64,000 bases of DNA from Asanoa sp. WMMD1127 (lineage in GTDB: Bacteria > Actinomycetota > Actinomycetes > Mycobacteriales > Micromonosporaceae): positions 2,170,001 through 2,234,000 of the forward strand of contig NZ_JARUBP010000001.1 in assembly GCF_029626225.1 (NCBI RefSeq), in the 5' to 3' direction. The position numbers were made by a program, and so were the translations under genes. The notes beneath the pieces are model-generated. The model was not told the DNA's origin. It worked only from the letters and a program-made list of their open reading frames with translations, and did not search any database. This document shows positions 1 to 6,644 of this stretch, piece by piece (position 1 is the first letter of the stretch; the number at the start of each line of letters is the position of its first letter).

Positions 1-668
1 TAGCCGCCCTTGGCGATCACATAGGCGCACTGGAAGTAGTCGCCGCGGTCGATGCAGAGCATGAGCCCGCCGGCGCCGACCCGCATGTCGAGCCCGGCCG
101 GCTCGTCGGGCCGGCGGGAGATGCGAAACCGCAGCACATCCATCGGCGCCCCGAACTCACGGGAGGCCAGGCCGAGCCGTTCCCGGACAACGGATGTGCG
201 CCCGTCGCAGCCAACGGTGAGCCGGGCCCGTACCTCGCGGCCGTCCTTGGTCCTGACGCCGGCCACCCTGCCGTCGCCGTCGCGCAGCAGGTCGACGACC
301 TCGGTCGAGCGCAGCAGGGTGAAGTTCGGCAGCTTGGCCGCCTCGTCGGCGAGGAGGTCGAGGAAATCCCACTGCGGCAGGAACAGGATGTACGGATGCC
401 GCCCGGGCAACCGGCTGAAGTCGGCGACCCGCACGGTCCCGTCGTCGAACGTGGCCCGCAGCGCGTCCACCTTGCGCCCGGGCCGCTCCGCGATGGCGGC
501 GCCCAGACCGATCTCGTCGAGCAGCGTCAGCGTCGACGGGTGGACGGTGTCACCGCGGAAGTCGCGCAGAAAGTCGGCATGCTTCTCGAGCACGACAACC
601 TCGACACCCTGCCGCGCGAGCAACAACCCCAGCACAACCCCGGCCGGCCCACCACCGGCAACACACAC
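1..668 (-). CDS. FAD-dependent monooxygenase (3' end cut by window edge)
   Basis: The N-terminal part of a UbiH/PheA-TfdB-type flavoprotein hydroxylase that would use FAD and NAD(P)H to oxygenate an unknown, probably aromatic, substrate. The start shows the dinucleotide-binding motif VAGGGPAGVVLG followed by an acidic strand end (VVVLEKH). Further on there is the family's DG motif (VGCDGRTSVVRERLG). The C-terminal third is outside the window. The GTG at 668 is the first usable start after an in-frame stop. A GGAGG lies about 15 bases upstream, a rather long spacing. The family assignment is good; the substrate cannot be told. Confidence 0.8.
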   Translation of the reverse strand, partial: MCVAGGGPAGVVLGLLLARQGVEVVVLEKHADFLRDFRGDTVHPSTLTLLDEIGLGAAIAERPGRKVDALRATFDDGTVRVADFSRLPGRHPYILFLPQWDFLDLLADEAAKLPNFTLLRSTEVVDLLRDGDGRVAGVRTKDGREVRARLTVGCDGRTSVVRERLGLASREFGAPMDVLRFRISRRPDEPAGLDMRVGAGGLMLCIDRGDYFQCAYVIAKGG

Positions 669-813
669 CGTTGTCTCGACGACGTCCTCCTAGATCAGAC
701 GTCACCACGCTATGACCACGAACCGCGCAACGCATCCGCTGGGCGGCCGGGGCGTGCGCGAGGGCTGCGGGATACGAGGACCTACGGCCGAGCCGATGGC
801 TCGCCGGAGCGCG

Positions 814-1005
814 CTAGCGGCGCACTTCTCCCTCGCGGACCCCGTCGAGGAACTCGCTCCACGCTGAGCGAGAGAACGCCATGACCGGCCCTTCACGGTC
901 TTTCGAGTCACGCACGAGCACCCGACCGTCGAGCGCGGCGACCTCCACGCATGCGCCGGTCGAGCACCTACTAAGCCATTTGACCCGACTCTGATCTTTG
1001 GACAT
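814..1005 (-). CDS. DUF397 domain protein (second copy)
   Basis: A 63-residue single-domain DUF397 protein. The family pattern is plain: W-x-x-S near residue 10, CSTGACVEVA, VLVRDSKDREGP, then F-S-x-x-x-W-x-x-F. The ATG at 1005 follows GGGAG at good spacing. It lies 198 bp downstream of another DUF397 gene and of an XRE-DUF5753 regulator on the same strand. DUF397 proteins of actinomycetes usually pair with such regulators (the whiJ-like and Scr1/Scr2-type pairs of Streptomyces). A partner or toxin-like role is inferred from that context, not seen in the sequence. Confidence 0.85.
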   Translation of the reverse strand: MSKDQSRVKWLSRCSTGACVEVAALDGRVLVRDSKDREGPVMAFSRSAWSEFLDGVREGEVRR

Positions 1006-1145
1006 GAGTCACGCTCCCTAGTAGTGACCTACGCACAGCGTAAGCAACGACTGGAACGCAGGGAACGTGAGTGAACGCAGTGAGTGCTGGCAATGTCGGG
1101 GATTGCGGCGAAATGCGATTTTTGTGGTAATTGGAACGACCTGGA

Positions 1146-1197
1146 TTGTGAGCCGCGTTCGGCGCTGTACCGAGTACGCGAAGTTCACGGCTCACAA
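1146..1197 (-). terminator. Branched hairpin downstream of the XRE-DUF397 pair
   Basis: Perfect 10-bp arms, TTGTGAGCCG (1146-1155) and CGGCTCACAA (1188-1197), enclose 32 bases that contain a small inner TCGG/CCGA stem. It begins 7 bases after the DUF397 stop codon at 1204. No T-run follows, so a terminator is likely but not certain. It also separates the first and second DUF397 genes. Confidence 0.5.
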
Positions 1198-1203
1198 CCG
1201 CCA

Positions 1204-1404
1204 CTAGTTTGCGTGGAATCGGCCAGCCTTGATGTCAATCATGAAGTCGGTCCAGACACCCTTGGGGAAGGCTAACGGCGTGCCTTCGGGCGACTTGGAG
1301 TCCCGCATGAGCACATTCTCCACCGCATCGGCGACTTCGACGCAGGCGCCGGACGCGCATCGGCTGCTCTTGCGCCATGAGATGGCCGCACTCGACTCGT
1401 TCAA
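1204..1404 (-). CDS. DUF397 domain protein (first copy)
   Basis: A 66-residue DUF397 protein. It shows WRKSSRCASGACVEVAD, then VLMRDSKSPEGTPLAF and a conserved W-T-D-F near the end. The predicted start is TTG at 1404, with GAAAGG about 9 bases upstream; no ATG or GTG serves better. It begins 31 bp after the XRE-DUF5753 gene, so the two are probably cotranscribed. It is a diverged paralogue of the DUF397 protein at 814-1005. The role as partner of the XRE regulator is inferred from the family. Confidence 0.85.
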   Translation of the reverse strand: MNESSAAISWRKSSRCASGACVEVADAVENVLMRDSKSPEGTPLAFPKGVWTDFMIDIKAGRFHAN

Positions 1405-1435
1405 CGTTCTATGCCTTTCGTTCGCTATAGGTTGG

Positions 1436-2308
1436 TCAGGCCAACGCGGTGGCGTGGTCCTTGATTAGCCCCGCCGAGGTTGTCTCGTCGTGCGCACTGC
1501 TCCACAAGCGGTCGAAGATTCCCCGATGCCGCTTGATTTTCTCCTTGTCCTCGACGATCTCGTCGAGAATGTCACTTTCCCTGTAGAGCAGCGCGTCATC
1601 GTCCTCGTTTCCGAGACTGATGAGCTCAAAGGTCCCCAGCATGGGAATCGTCGCCTGCTCGACGAAGGGAATGATTTTGACGGCGATTCGCCCTTCGCCG
1701 ACGAGGTTCAGCAGATGCTCGAGCTGGTCTCGCAACACATCGGCGCCGCCGACCTGGCGGGAAAGCACGGACTCGTCGAGCAGCACGTAGACGGCGGTTG
1801 ACCGGTCCGCCGTGAGGAACTTCTGCCGGCGCATCTCGCGAACGCGCAACCGCGCCTCTATCGCATCTTCGCTGAGCTCCCCGGCGAAGGTGTGCAGCAC
1901 CGCCTGGGTATAGGCGGGCGTCTGAAGGCGGCCCGGCACGACCATGGGATAGAAATAGCGAATCTCGGTGGCCTCGACCTCGAGTTGCACCAGCTGCACC
2001 ATGTTGGCGGTGAGGAGGTCGCGGACGGCCGGCTCCTCCCACCATTGGCGACGCTGCTTCGACAACTTCGCGGAAGTGACCAGCGCTTCGACCTGGCTCC
2101 TATCCTTGATGCCAAGGAAGCTGAGAAGGGGCCTGAGGTCGTTCTGCGAGATGGTGACTTCGCCGTTCTCGATGCGCATCACTTTGGACAGTGACCACTC
2201 CATGGCTTCGGCCACGTCACCCTGGGTAATGCCTTTGGCTTCGCGAGCCCGCCGGACTGCCAGACGCACGCGGCGGCGTGCGCCGGCTGGCGAGTCGCTC
2301 GAGGCCAT
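1436..2308 (-). CDS. XRE-family regulator with DUF5753 domain
   Basis: A 290-residue DNA-binding protein. The N-terminal helix-turn-helix (about residues 12-70) reads VRRAREAKGITQGDVAEAM followed by SKVMRIENGEV. The rest is the DUF5753 domain, including the family's PGRLQTPAYTQAV segment and a late VLSRQVGG. The ATG at 2308 has AGGAG 8 bases upstream; longer in-frame starts lack a ribosome site. It heads a cluster with two DUF397 genes, the arrangement of the whiJ/abaA-like and Scr1/Scr2 loci of Streptomyces, which affect development and secondary metabolism. It probably controls its own promoter; see the element at 2479-2507. Confidence 0.9.
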   Translation of the reverse strand: MASSDSPAGARRRVRLAVRRAREAKGITQGDVAEAMEWSLSKVMRIENGEVTISQNDLRPLLSFLGIKDRSQVEALVTSAKLSKQRRQWWEEPAVRDLLTANMVQLVQLEVEATEIRYFYPMVVPGRLQTPAYTQAVLHTFAGELSEDAIEARLRVREMRRQKFLTADRSTAVYVLLDESVLSRQVGGADVLRDQLEHLLNLVGEGRIAVKIIPFVEQATIPMLGTFELISLGNEDDDALLYRESDILDEIVEDKEKIKRHRGIFDRLWSSAHDETTSAGLIKDHATALA

Positions 2309-2478
2309 CAGTGGCGCTCCTGTCCAGCTAAGAGCGCGCGTCGGCTTACGGCGGGAAGCCGTGTCGCTGTCTGCGCCAACTCGGGCAGTGAGGTCGCTTG
2401 CCAGCGTAAGTTGCGCGGATGTCGCCTGTCTGCCGGACGCGCGGGTCAGGCACATTATGCATCGCGAGGTACCTCACC

Positions 2479-2507
2479 GCTATCCCGCTACCAGCTATAT
2501 CGCAGAT
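2479..2507 (-). promoter_or_regulatory. Upstream element shared with the Nudix gene
   Basis: Read on the minus strand, this 29-base stretch begins ATCTGCGATATAGC and matches 24 of 29 positions of the stretch at 3080-3108. It lies about 170 bp upstream of the XRE start, beyond a possible -10 hexamer (CATAAT on the minus strand, near 2455). An operator shared by both promoters is the simplest reading. Confidence 0.5.
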
Positions 2508-2519
2508 CGGCACATGAGA

Positions 2520-2549
2520 CGCCGAGGGTGGGCCGGTCCACCCTCGGCG
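2520..2549 (-). terminator. Hairpin after the DUF6232 gene
   Basis: CGCCGAGGGTGG-type arms: GCCGAGGGTG (2521-2530) pairs exactly with CACCCTCGGC (2539-2548), extended by one pair outside and one inside. It starts 14 bases past the DUF6232 stop. There is no clear T-run on the minus strand, as is common for actinobacterial terminators. Confidence 0.65.
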
Positions 2550-2563
2550 CCGTTTGGGGCAGC

Positions 2564-3013
2564 TCAGCGTTCGAGCTCGCGTAGCCACGTTTTGGTCAGG
2601 CTCTGGCGGTGGTGCTCTTCGACCGCTCGCACGAGGGCCCGCCGGACCTGGCCGAAGCGCGTCGCGTGGGTGGTGCTGTAGAGGCAGATGTCCGTCGCGC
2701 CGTGGACGGCCCGCAGTTGGTAGGTGCGTGGGGCCACCCGTAGGCAGGCGCCGGTTGCCAGGACGGGCACGGCCACCGCCAGCAGCATGGCGGTGTGGAC
2801 CAGCACTGAGTCGTGCAGTGGCCAGGCGACGGTGCCGGCCACGACGGTGCCGATGGCGAAGCGGCCGGTCACCACGCCGGCGGGGTGTCGGTCGCCGCGG
2901 ACGACGTAGGGGTCGGCCAAGTCCTTGATGGGGAAGTGGACCGGGCAAGAGCCCAGGACGGTGAACGCCTTGTCGGTGATCCACACGTCCGGACCGGGAT
3001 AGTAGGTGGGCAT
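2564..3013 (-). CDS. DUF6232 family membrane protein
   Basis: A 149-residue protein resembling the DUF6232 family. An N-terminal segment (DVWITDKAFTV, then FPIKDLADPYVVRGDR) precedes two adjacent hydrophobic segments at about residues 45-90, followed by a basic, helical C-terminus. The ATG at 3013 has a strong GGGAGGAGG site 4 bases away. It stands alone on its strand between the XRE cluster and a divergent Nudix gene. The function of the family is unknown to me. The family name is a recognition call from the pattern, so moderately sure. Confidence 0.65.
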   Translation of the reverse strand: MPTYYPGPDVWITDKAFTVLGSCPVHFPIKDLADPYVVRGDRHPAGVVTGRFAIGTVVAGTVAWPLHDSVLVHTAMLLAVAVPVLATGACLRVAPRTYQLRAVHGATDICLYSTTHATRFGQVRRALVRAVEEHHRQSLTKTWLRELER

Positions 3014-3079
3014 CTGACCTCCTCCCGGGTTGTAGCTACGTCTATTGCACCTGGGAACCCCGCTCTCCGCTAGATGCCA

Positions 3080-3108
3080 ATCTGCGATATAGCAGATAGC
3101 GCCATACC
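3080..3108 (+). promoter_or_regulatory. Palindromic element between DUF6232 and Nudix genes
   Basis: Contains the 18-bp inverted repeat ATCTGC-GATATA-GCAGAT at 3080-3097, with a further half-site-like ATCTGTGAT at 3110-3118. The 29-base stretch matches the element at 2479-2507 at 24 positions, and each copy points toward its gene (Nudix here, XRE there). It is about 65 bp upstream of the Nudix start and 67 bp upstream of the DUF6232 start, so it could control both. Confidence 0.55.
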
Positions 3109-3172
3109 CATCTGTGATCTCCCGGGGTGATAGCTGGCTCTAGCTGCGCAAACCTCGGTCTAAGGTGCCTGA

Positions 3173-3643
3173 GTGCCAACTCCGCGCTTCATAACCGACA
3201 TCCGCCACCAGATCGGACACGCCCCGCTCTGGCTGCCGGGCGTCAGCGCCGTCGTCCGCAACGACCGCGGCGAGATCCTGCTCGGCCGCCGCGCCGACAC
3301 CGGCCGCTGGTCACTCATCTCCGGCATCCCCGAGCCGGGTGAGGAGCCGGCCGCCGCGATCGTGCGGGAGGTCGAGGAAGAAACGGGCGTACGCGTCGCG
3401 CCCGAGCGGATCACCTCGGTGACCGTCTCGCCGGAGGTCACCTATCCCAACGGCGACCGATGCCAGTACCTCAACATCACCTTCGCCTGCCGGGCCCTGA
3501 CCGCGGACGCGACCGTCAACGACGACGAGTCGCTCGACGTCGGCTGGTTCCCCGCAGACGACCACCCACCGCTCGACGAGATCGCCACCCTGCGGCTCGC
3601 ACGCGCGCTGGCGGACGAGACCGCCGCCTGGTTCGCGATCTAG
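3173..3643 (+). CDS. Nudix hydrolase
   Basis: A 156-residue hydrolase for nucleoside diphosphate-linked substrates. The complete Nudix box starts at GIPEPGEEP and ends REVEEETGV (about residues 52-74); the metal-binding REVEEE residues are all present. The GTG at 3173 is preceded by TAAGGT with 6 bases between, which fits a -10 box of a leaderless transcript; no good ribosome site is present. Its stop codon shares the bases CTAG with the stop of the convergent phosphoribosyltransferase gene. The substrate cannot be inferred. Confidence 0.9.
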   Translation: MPTPRFITDIRHQIGHAPLWLPGVSAVVRNDRGEILLGRRADTGRWSLISGIPEPGEEPAAAIVREVEEETGVRVAPERITSVTVSPEVTYPNGDRCQYLNITFACRALTADATVNDDESLDVGWFPADDHPPLDEIATLRLARALADETAAWFAI

Positions 3644-4209
3644 CCGAGGTCGGCCGCCGTCAACAGCGACCGGAGGCGAAGCGAGCGCGCCAACGACGGC
3701 GGCGCCGCGTCGACGATCGCCGCGCACCCGACGGCGGTCGCACCCCGCGCCGCCACCACCTCGTAGAGCGCCCGCACCTGCGCCCCGGTCGCCACCCAGT
3801 CGTCGACCACCAGCACCCGGTCCGACGGCCGGATCTGCCGCTCCCGCACCCCCAGCCGCAGCTCCCGCCCGCGATAGTCCGGCGGCGTACGCGCCCACGT
3901 CACCCGGTCGACCAACCGCCGATCGCCGCCGTCCTTGACGGCCGGCGCGAAACCGACGCCCAGCGCCACCGCGACCAGCGGCCCGACCAGGAACCCGGTG
4001 ACCTCCGGCGATACCACGAGCGTCGGCGAGGAATCGGCGTACAGCGCCGCCAGCGCCGGCCCAACCGACGCCAGCAACGCCGGCGAATGCCACCAACCGG
4101 ACACATCGGAGACCAGGTGATCCGAGAACGCTCCCGGGTCGAACCAGTGGAACGCCTCGGCGAGGGCGGCGCGCAACGACTCGTCCCGCAGTGGTGGAGA
4201 GGTGGCCAC
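3640..4209 (-). CDS. Phosphoribosyltransferase family protein
   Basis: About 189 residues of the type I phosphoribosyltransferase fold. The PRPP-binding loop reads VLVVDDWVATGAQ, with the two acidic residues and the T-G pair of the family. An earlier conserved segment, SPEVTGFLVGPLVAVALGVG, is the expected beta-strand and loop. This may be a nucleobase salvage or adenine-phosphoribosyltransferase-like enzyme; the substrate hood gives no clear call. The GTG at 4209 has AGGA 7 bases upstream. GTG at 4224 and TTG at 4236 are alternatives. Confidence 0.8.
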   Translation of the reverse strand: MATSPPLRDESLRAALAEAFHWFDPGAFSDHLVSDVSGWWHSPALLASVGPALAALYADSSPTLVVSPEVTGFLVGPLVAVALGVGFAPAVKDGGDRRLVDRVTWARTPPDYRGRELRLGVRERQIRPSDRVLVVDDWVATGAQVRALYEVVAARGATAVGCAAIVDAAPPSLARSLRLRSLLTAADLG

Positions 4210-4305
4210 AAGACCATCCTGCACACCGGCACCCAAGGACCACCGCGGGGTCAGTCGATCGGTTGAACGTTTCGGTCCATATTCGGGCGAAAGCCAATGA
4301 TCACG

Positions 4306-4336
4306 TTGACATCAGACGTACCACTCTGCGTACGGT
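4306..4336 (+). promoter_or_regulatory. Probable sigma-70-type promoter of the RlpA-like gene
   Basis: TTGACA at 4306-4311 is an exact -35 consensus. TACGGT at 4331-4336 fits a -10 with a 19-base spacer, slightly long. It is 38 bp upstream of the GTG start at 4375. Confidence 0.45.
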
Positions 4337-4374
4337 CCGTGGCGGTTCACCCCCGGCGGAAGGAGCCCGAGATC

Positions 4375-5028
4375 GTGGCGGGTAGGCATACCAGGCAGCG
4401 GGCCACAGCGTCGCTGTTCGGACCGCTGGCGACCGCGGTGGTCGTCCTGGCATTGCTGGTCAGTGGCGCTTTCGGCGCGCTCAAGCTGACCGAGGAGAAG
4501 GCCGCGCAGACGGTCGGCACCATGGATGTTCCACAATCGACCGACCCGGCACCCCCTGCGGACGAGCCGTCACCCAGCGTGACAAGCGCCGCGCCGACGC
4601 CTACGACGAGCCCCAAGCCCAAGCCGAGCAAGACCCCCGAGCACGCCTCCCGCGGCAGCGTCCGCGCCCCGGCCAGCAAGAAGCCCACGCCGGCGAAGAC
4701 GTCGAGCAAGCCAACGGAAAACAGCGACAGCGGCGACGTGGTCGGCAGCGGCAGCTGCGGCGCCTCCTACTACGACGAGGGCCAGCTCACCGCCAACGGC
4801 GAGACCTTCGACCCCGAGGCGCTCACCGCCGCGCACAAGACCCTGGCCTTCAACACGCGCGTACGGGTGACCAACCCGAGCAACGGCAAGTCCGTGGTGG
4901 TCCGCATCAACGACCGCGGCCCGTTCGTCGACGGGCGGTGCATCGACCTGTCCCGCGCCGCGTTCCGCGCCATCGCCAACCTCAGCCAGGGTGAGTTGAC
5001 CGTCAAGTACGAAGTGCTGGGCAACTGA
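4375..5028 (+). CDS. RlpA-like double-psi beta-barrel protein, membrane anchored
   Basis: A 217-residue envelope protein. A short basic start is followed by one membrane segment (LATAVVVLALLVSGAFGAL, about residues 18-38), then a Pro/Ser/Thr/Lys linker, then a C-terminal RlpA barrel in the last 94 residues. The Glu of TANGETFD, the His of AHKTLAF and the Asp of RINDRGP have the same spacing as the catalytic residues of Pseudomonas RlpA, which cleaves naked glycan strands. A peptidoglycan-acting role outside the membrane is therefore likely. GTG at 4375 has GGAAGGAG 9 bases upstream; an ATG at 4297 lacks one. Confidence 0.85.
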   Translation: MAGRHTRQRATASLFGPLATAVVVLALLVSGAFGALKLTEEKAAQTVGTMDVPQSTDPAPPADEPSPSVTSAAPTPTTSPKPKPSKTPEHASRGSVRAPASKKPTPAKTSSKPTENSDSGDVVGSGSCGASYYDEGQLTANGETFDPEALTAAHKTLAFNTRVRVTNPSNGKSVVVRINDRGPFVDGRCIDLSRAAFRAIANLSQGELTVKYEVLGN

Positions 5029-5069
5029 CGGAGGCACCCGACAGGACTGACCGAGACGGTCAGAACCGG

Positions 5070-6236
5070 ATGTCCGAGGGGCCAACTTCGTTCAGTACGG
5101 CACGTGGATCAGGCATGCTGTTCGGCGTACCCATGCAGTTCTCCCCGCCGGGCCGCCGCCCGCTCAGCCCTGGATCCCGCGCCGGTCTCGGCGCGGCCGT
5201 CGTGCTGCTCGCGATCGTGTCGGCCGTGGAGATCGCCGACGGCAGTGGCGCCAACTACGTCGGCCTGGTCGCCGCGGCCCCGTTCCTGGCGGCCGCGTTC
5301 GCCTCGTGGCGGATGGTGCTGGTCGTCGGCGTGCTGGCCACGGTGGTCGGGATCGGGTTCGCCATCGCCGCCCGCGGCGTCACCCTGGCGACGGGCGTCA
5401 ACGTCGTCGGCGTCGCGCTGGCCACGGCGATCGCGGCGGTGGTCGCGGTGATCCGCGAGCGGCAGGCGACGCGGATCGCCGAACTGTCCAAACTGGCCCA
5501 GGTCGCCCAGCAGGCGGTGCTCCGCCCGATCGAGCCGCAGATGGGCTCCCTCTCCGTCGCCGGCCGCTACATCTCGGCCACGGCGACCGCCGAGATCGGC
5601 GGCGACCTCTACGAGTGCCTGGATACGCCGTACGGCGTCCGCATCATCATCGGCGACGTGCGCGGCAAGGGCCTCGACGCCGTCCGCACCGCGAGCATCG
5701 TGCTCGGCTCCTACCGGCACGTGGCCTACGAGCGGGCGGACCTGCGGGCGATCGTCGCCGACCTGGACCGGGCGGTGGCGCGCAGCGTGGGCGACGAGGA
5801 CTTCGTCACCGCGGCCATGGTGGAGGAACGCGGCGGGACGCTGACGATCGTCAACTGTGGGCACCCGGCGCCGCTGCTGCTGCGCCGGGGCGAGGTCATT
5901 CCCCTCGAGCCGCCGGCGCCGGCGCCGCCGCTGGGTTTCATGCCGGTCGTCCGCCCCCGGGTCGAGCGCCTCGAGCCGGGCGACCGGCTGCTGCTGTTCA
6001 CCGACGGGCTGGGCGAGGCGCGCCGGGAGGGCGAGTTCTTCCCGATCGCCGACCGCGCGTGGCGGCTGCTCGGCCACGGCACGGTCGGCGACGGTCTGGC
6101 GTCACTGGAGACGGCGCTGGTCGAGTGGGTGCACGGGCGGCTCGACGACGACATCGCCGTCGTCCTGCTCGAGTACGCCGGTCAACGCCCGGTCACCACC
6201 GTCAGCGTCCCCAGTTGGGAAGTCGGCAGCGAGTAA
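5070..6236 (+). CDS. SpoIIE-type PP2C phosphatase with membrane domain
   Basis: A 388-residue serine/threonine phosphatase. The N-terminal half has about four membrane segments (residues 35-135) and a short helix (RERQATRIAELSKLAQVAQ). The catalytic domain begins near residue 150: EIGGDLYE and IIGDVRGKG carry metal-binding aspartates, followed by LLLFTDGLGEAR and DDDIAVVLLEY. Such proteins often dephosphorylate anti-anti-sigma factors in actinobacteria; that target is inferred. It follows the RlpA-like gene by 41 bp and may share its promoter. ATG at 5070 is chosen by position; 5115 is possible. Confidence 0.88.
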   Translation: MSEGPTSFSTARGSGMLFGVPMQFSPPGRRPLSPGSRAGLGAAVVLLAIVSAVEIADGSGANYVGLVAAAPFLAAAFASWRMVLVVGVLATVVGIGFAIAARGVTLATGVNVVGVALATAIAAVVAVIRERQATRIAELSKLAQVAQQAVLRPIEPQMGSLSVAGRYISATATAEIGGDLYECLDTPYGVRIIIGDVRGKGLDAVRTASIVLGSYRHVAYERADLRAIVADLDRAVARSVGDEDFVTAAMVEERGGTLTIVNCGHPAPLLLRRGEVIPLEPPAPAPPLGFMPVVRPRVERLEPGDRLLLFTDGLGEARREGEFFPIADRAWRLLGHGTVGDGLASLETALVEWVHGRLDDDIAVVLLEYAGQRPVTTVSVPSWEVGSE

Positions 6237-6239
6237 CGT

Positions 6240-6377
6240 TCAGGGCTGCTTCGCGGCCGCCAGTCGTGGCACCTGGACCGCGGCGATGGCCCGGGCGGTG
6301 GTCTCGGGCGCGCGGTGCCGACCGACGTAGCCGGCGCGCGGGTTGAGCAGCAGGGCAGCGAGATGGGCGAGAGTCAT
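6240..6377 (-). CDS. Small protein of 45 residues, unknown
   Basis: A short gene supported mainly by a near-perfect ribosome site: AGGAGG 6 bases before the ATG at 6377. The product begins MTLAHLAALLLNPRAGYVG and has a hydrophobic N-terminal stretch and a basic, Ala-rich tail. It lies convergent to the phosphatase gene, with 3 bp between stop codons. Function unknown. Being too short for statistics, it could be spurious, but the ribosome site is better than most in the window. Confidence 0.6.
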   Translation of the reverse strand: MTLAHLAALLLNPRAGYVGRHRAPETTARAIAAVQVPRLAAAKQP

Positions 6378-6584
6378 CGGGGACCTCCTGCGTCGTGCGC
6401 CCTCGGGCGCGGGTAACCACCAAACGACCCCGCGCTGCGTACGGTGACGCAACTGTCGGCGCGCCGACTTGACTCCACCCAATATCGACCCCCATAAGCC
6501 GATAAAGCGCTTCAAAAGGGACGCCACGATGTGATTACTGTGGCACCGGTCACCAAGGACGCCCCTTTGTGAGTCCTACTCGCA

Positions 6585-6614
6585 GGTAATAACCTGGGTT
6601 ACTGACGGGTAACC
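6585..6614. promoter_or_regulatory. Operator-like inverted repeats before the acyl-CoA dehydrogenase
   Basis: GGTTAC-TGACGG-GTAACC at 6597-6614 is a perfect 6-bp-arm inverted repeat, with a second short one, GGTAATAACC, directly before it (6585-6594). The ATG is 31 bp further on. The same arms and spacing recur at 62906-62923 and 62970-62987. The geometry is typical of TetR-family sites. Confidence 0.6.
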
Positions 6615-6644
6615 AACGCCGCTGGGATCGGGGAACCGACGCAC

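Noticed and set aside
4237-4374. c-di-AMP (ydaO-type) riboswitch before the RlpA-like gene
   Set aside because: Such riboswitches often precede wall-hydrolase genes in actinobacteria, but the gap is only 138 bp, contains a promoter near 4306-4336 and lacks the long structured leader.
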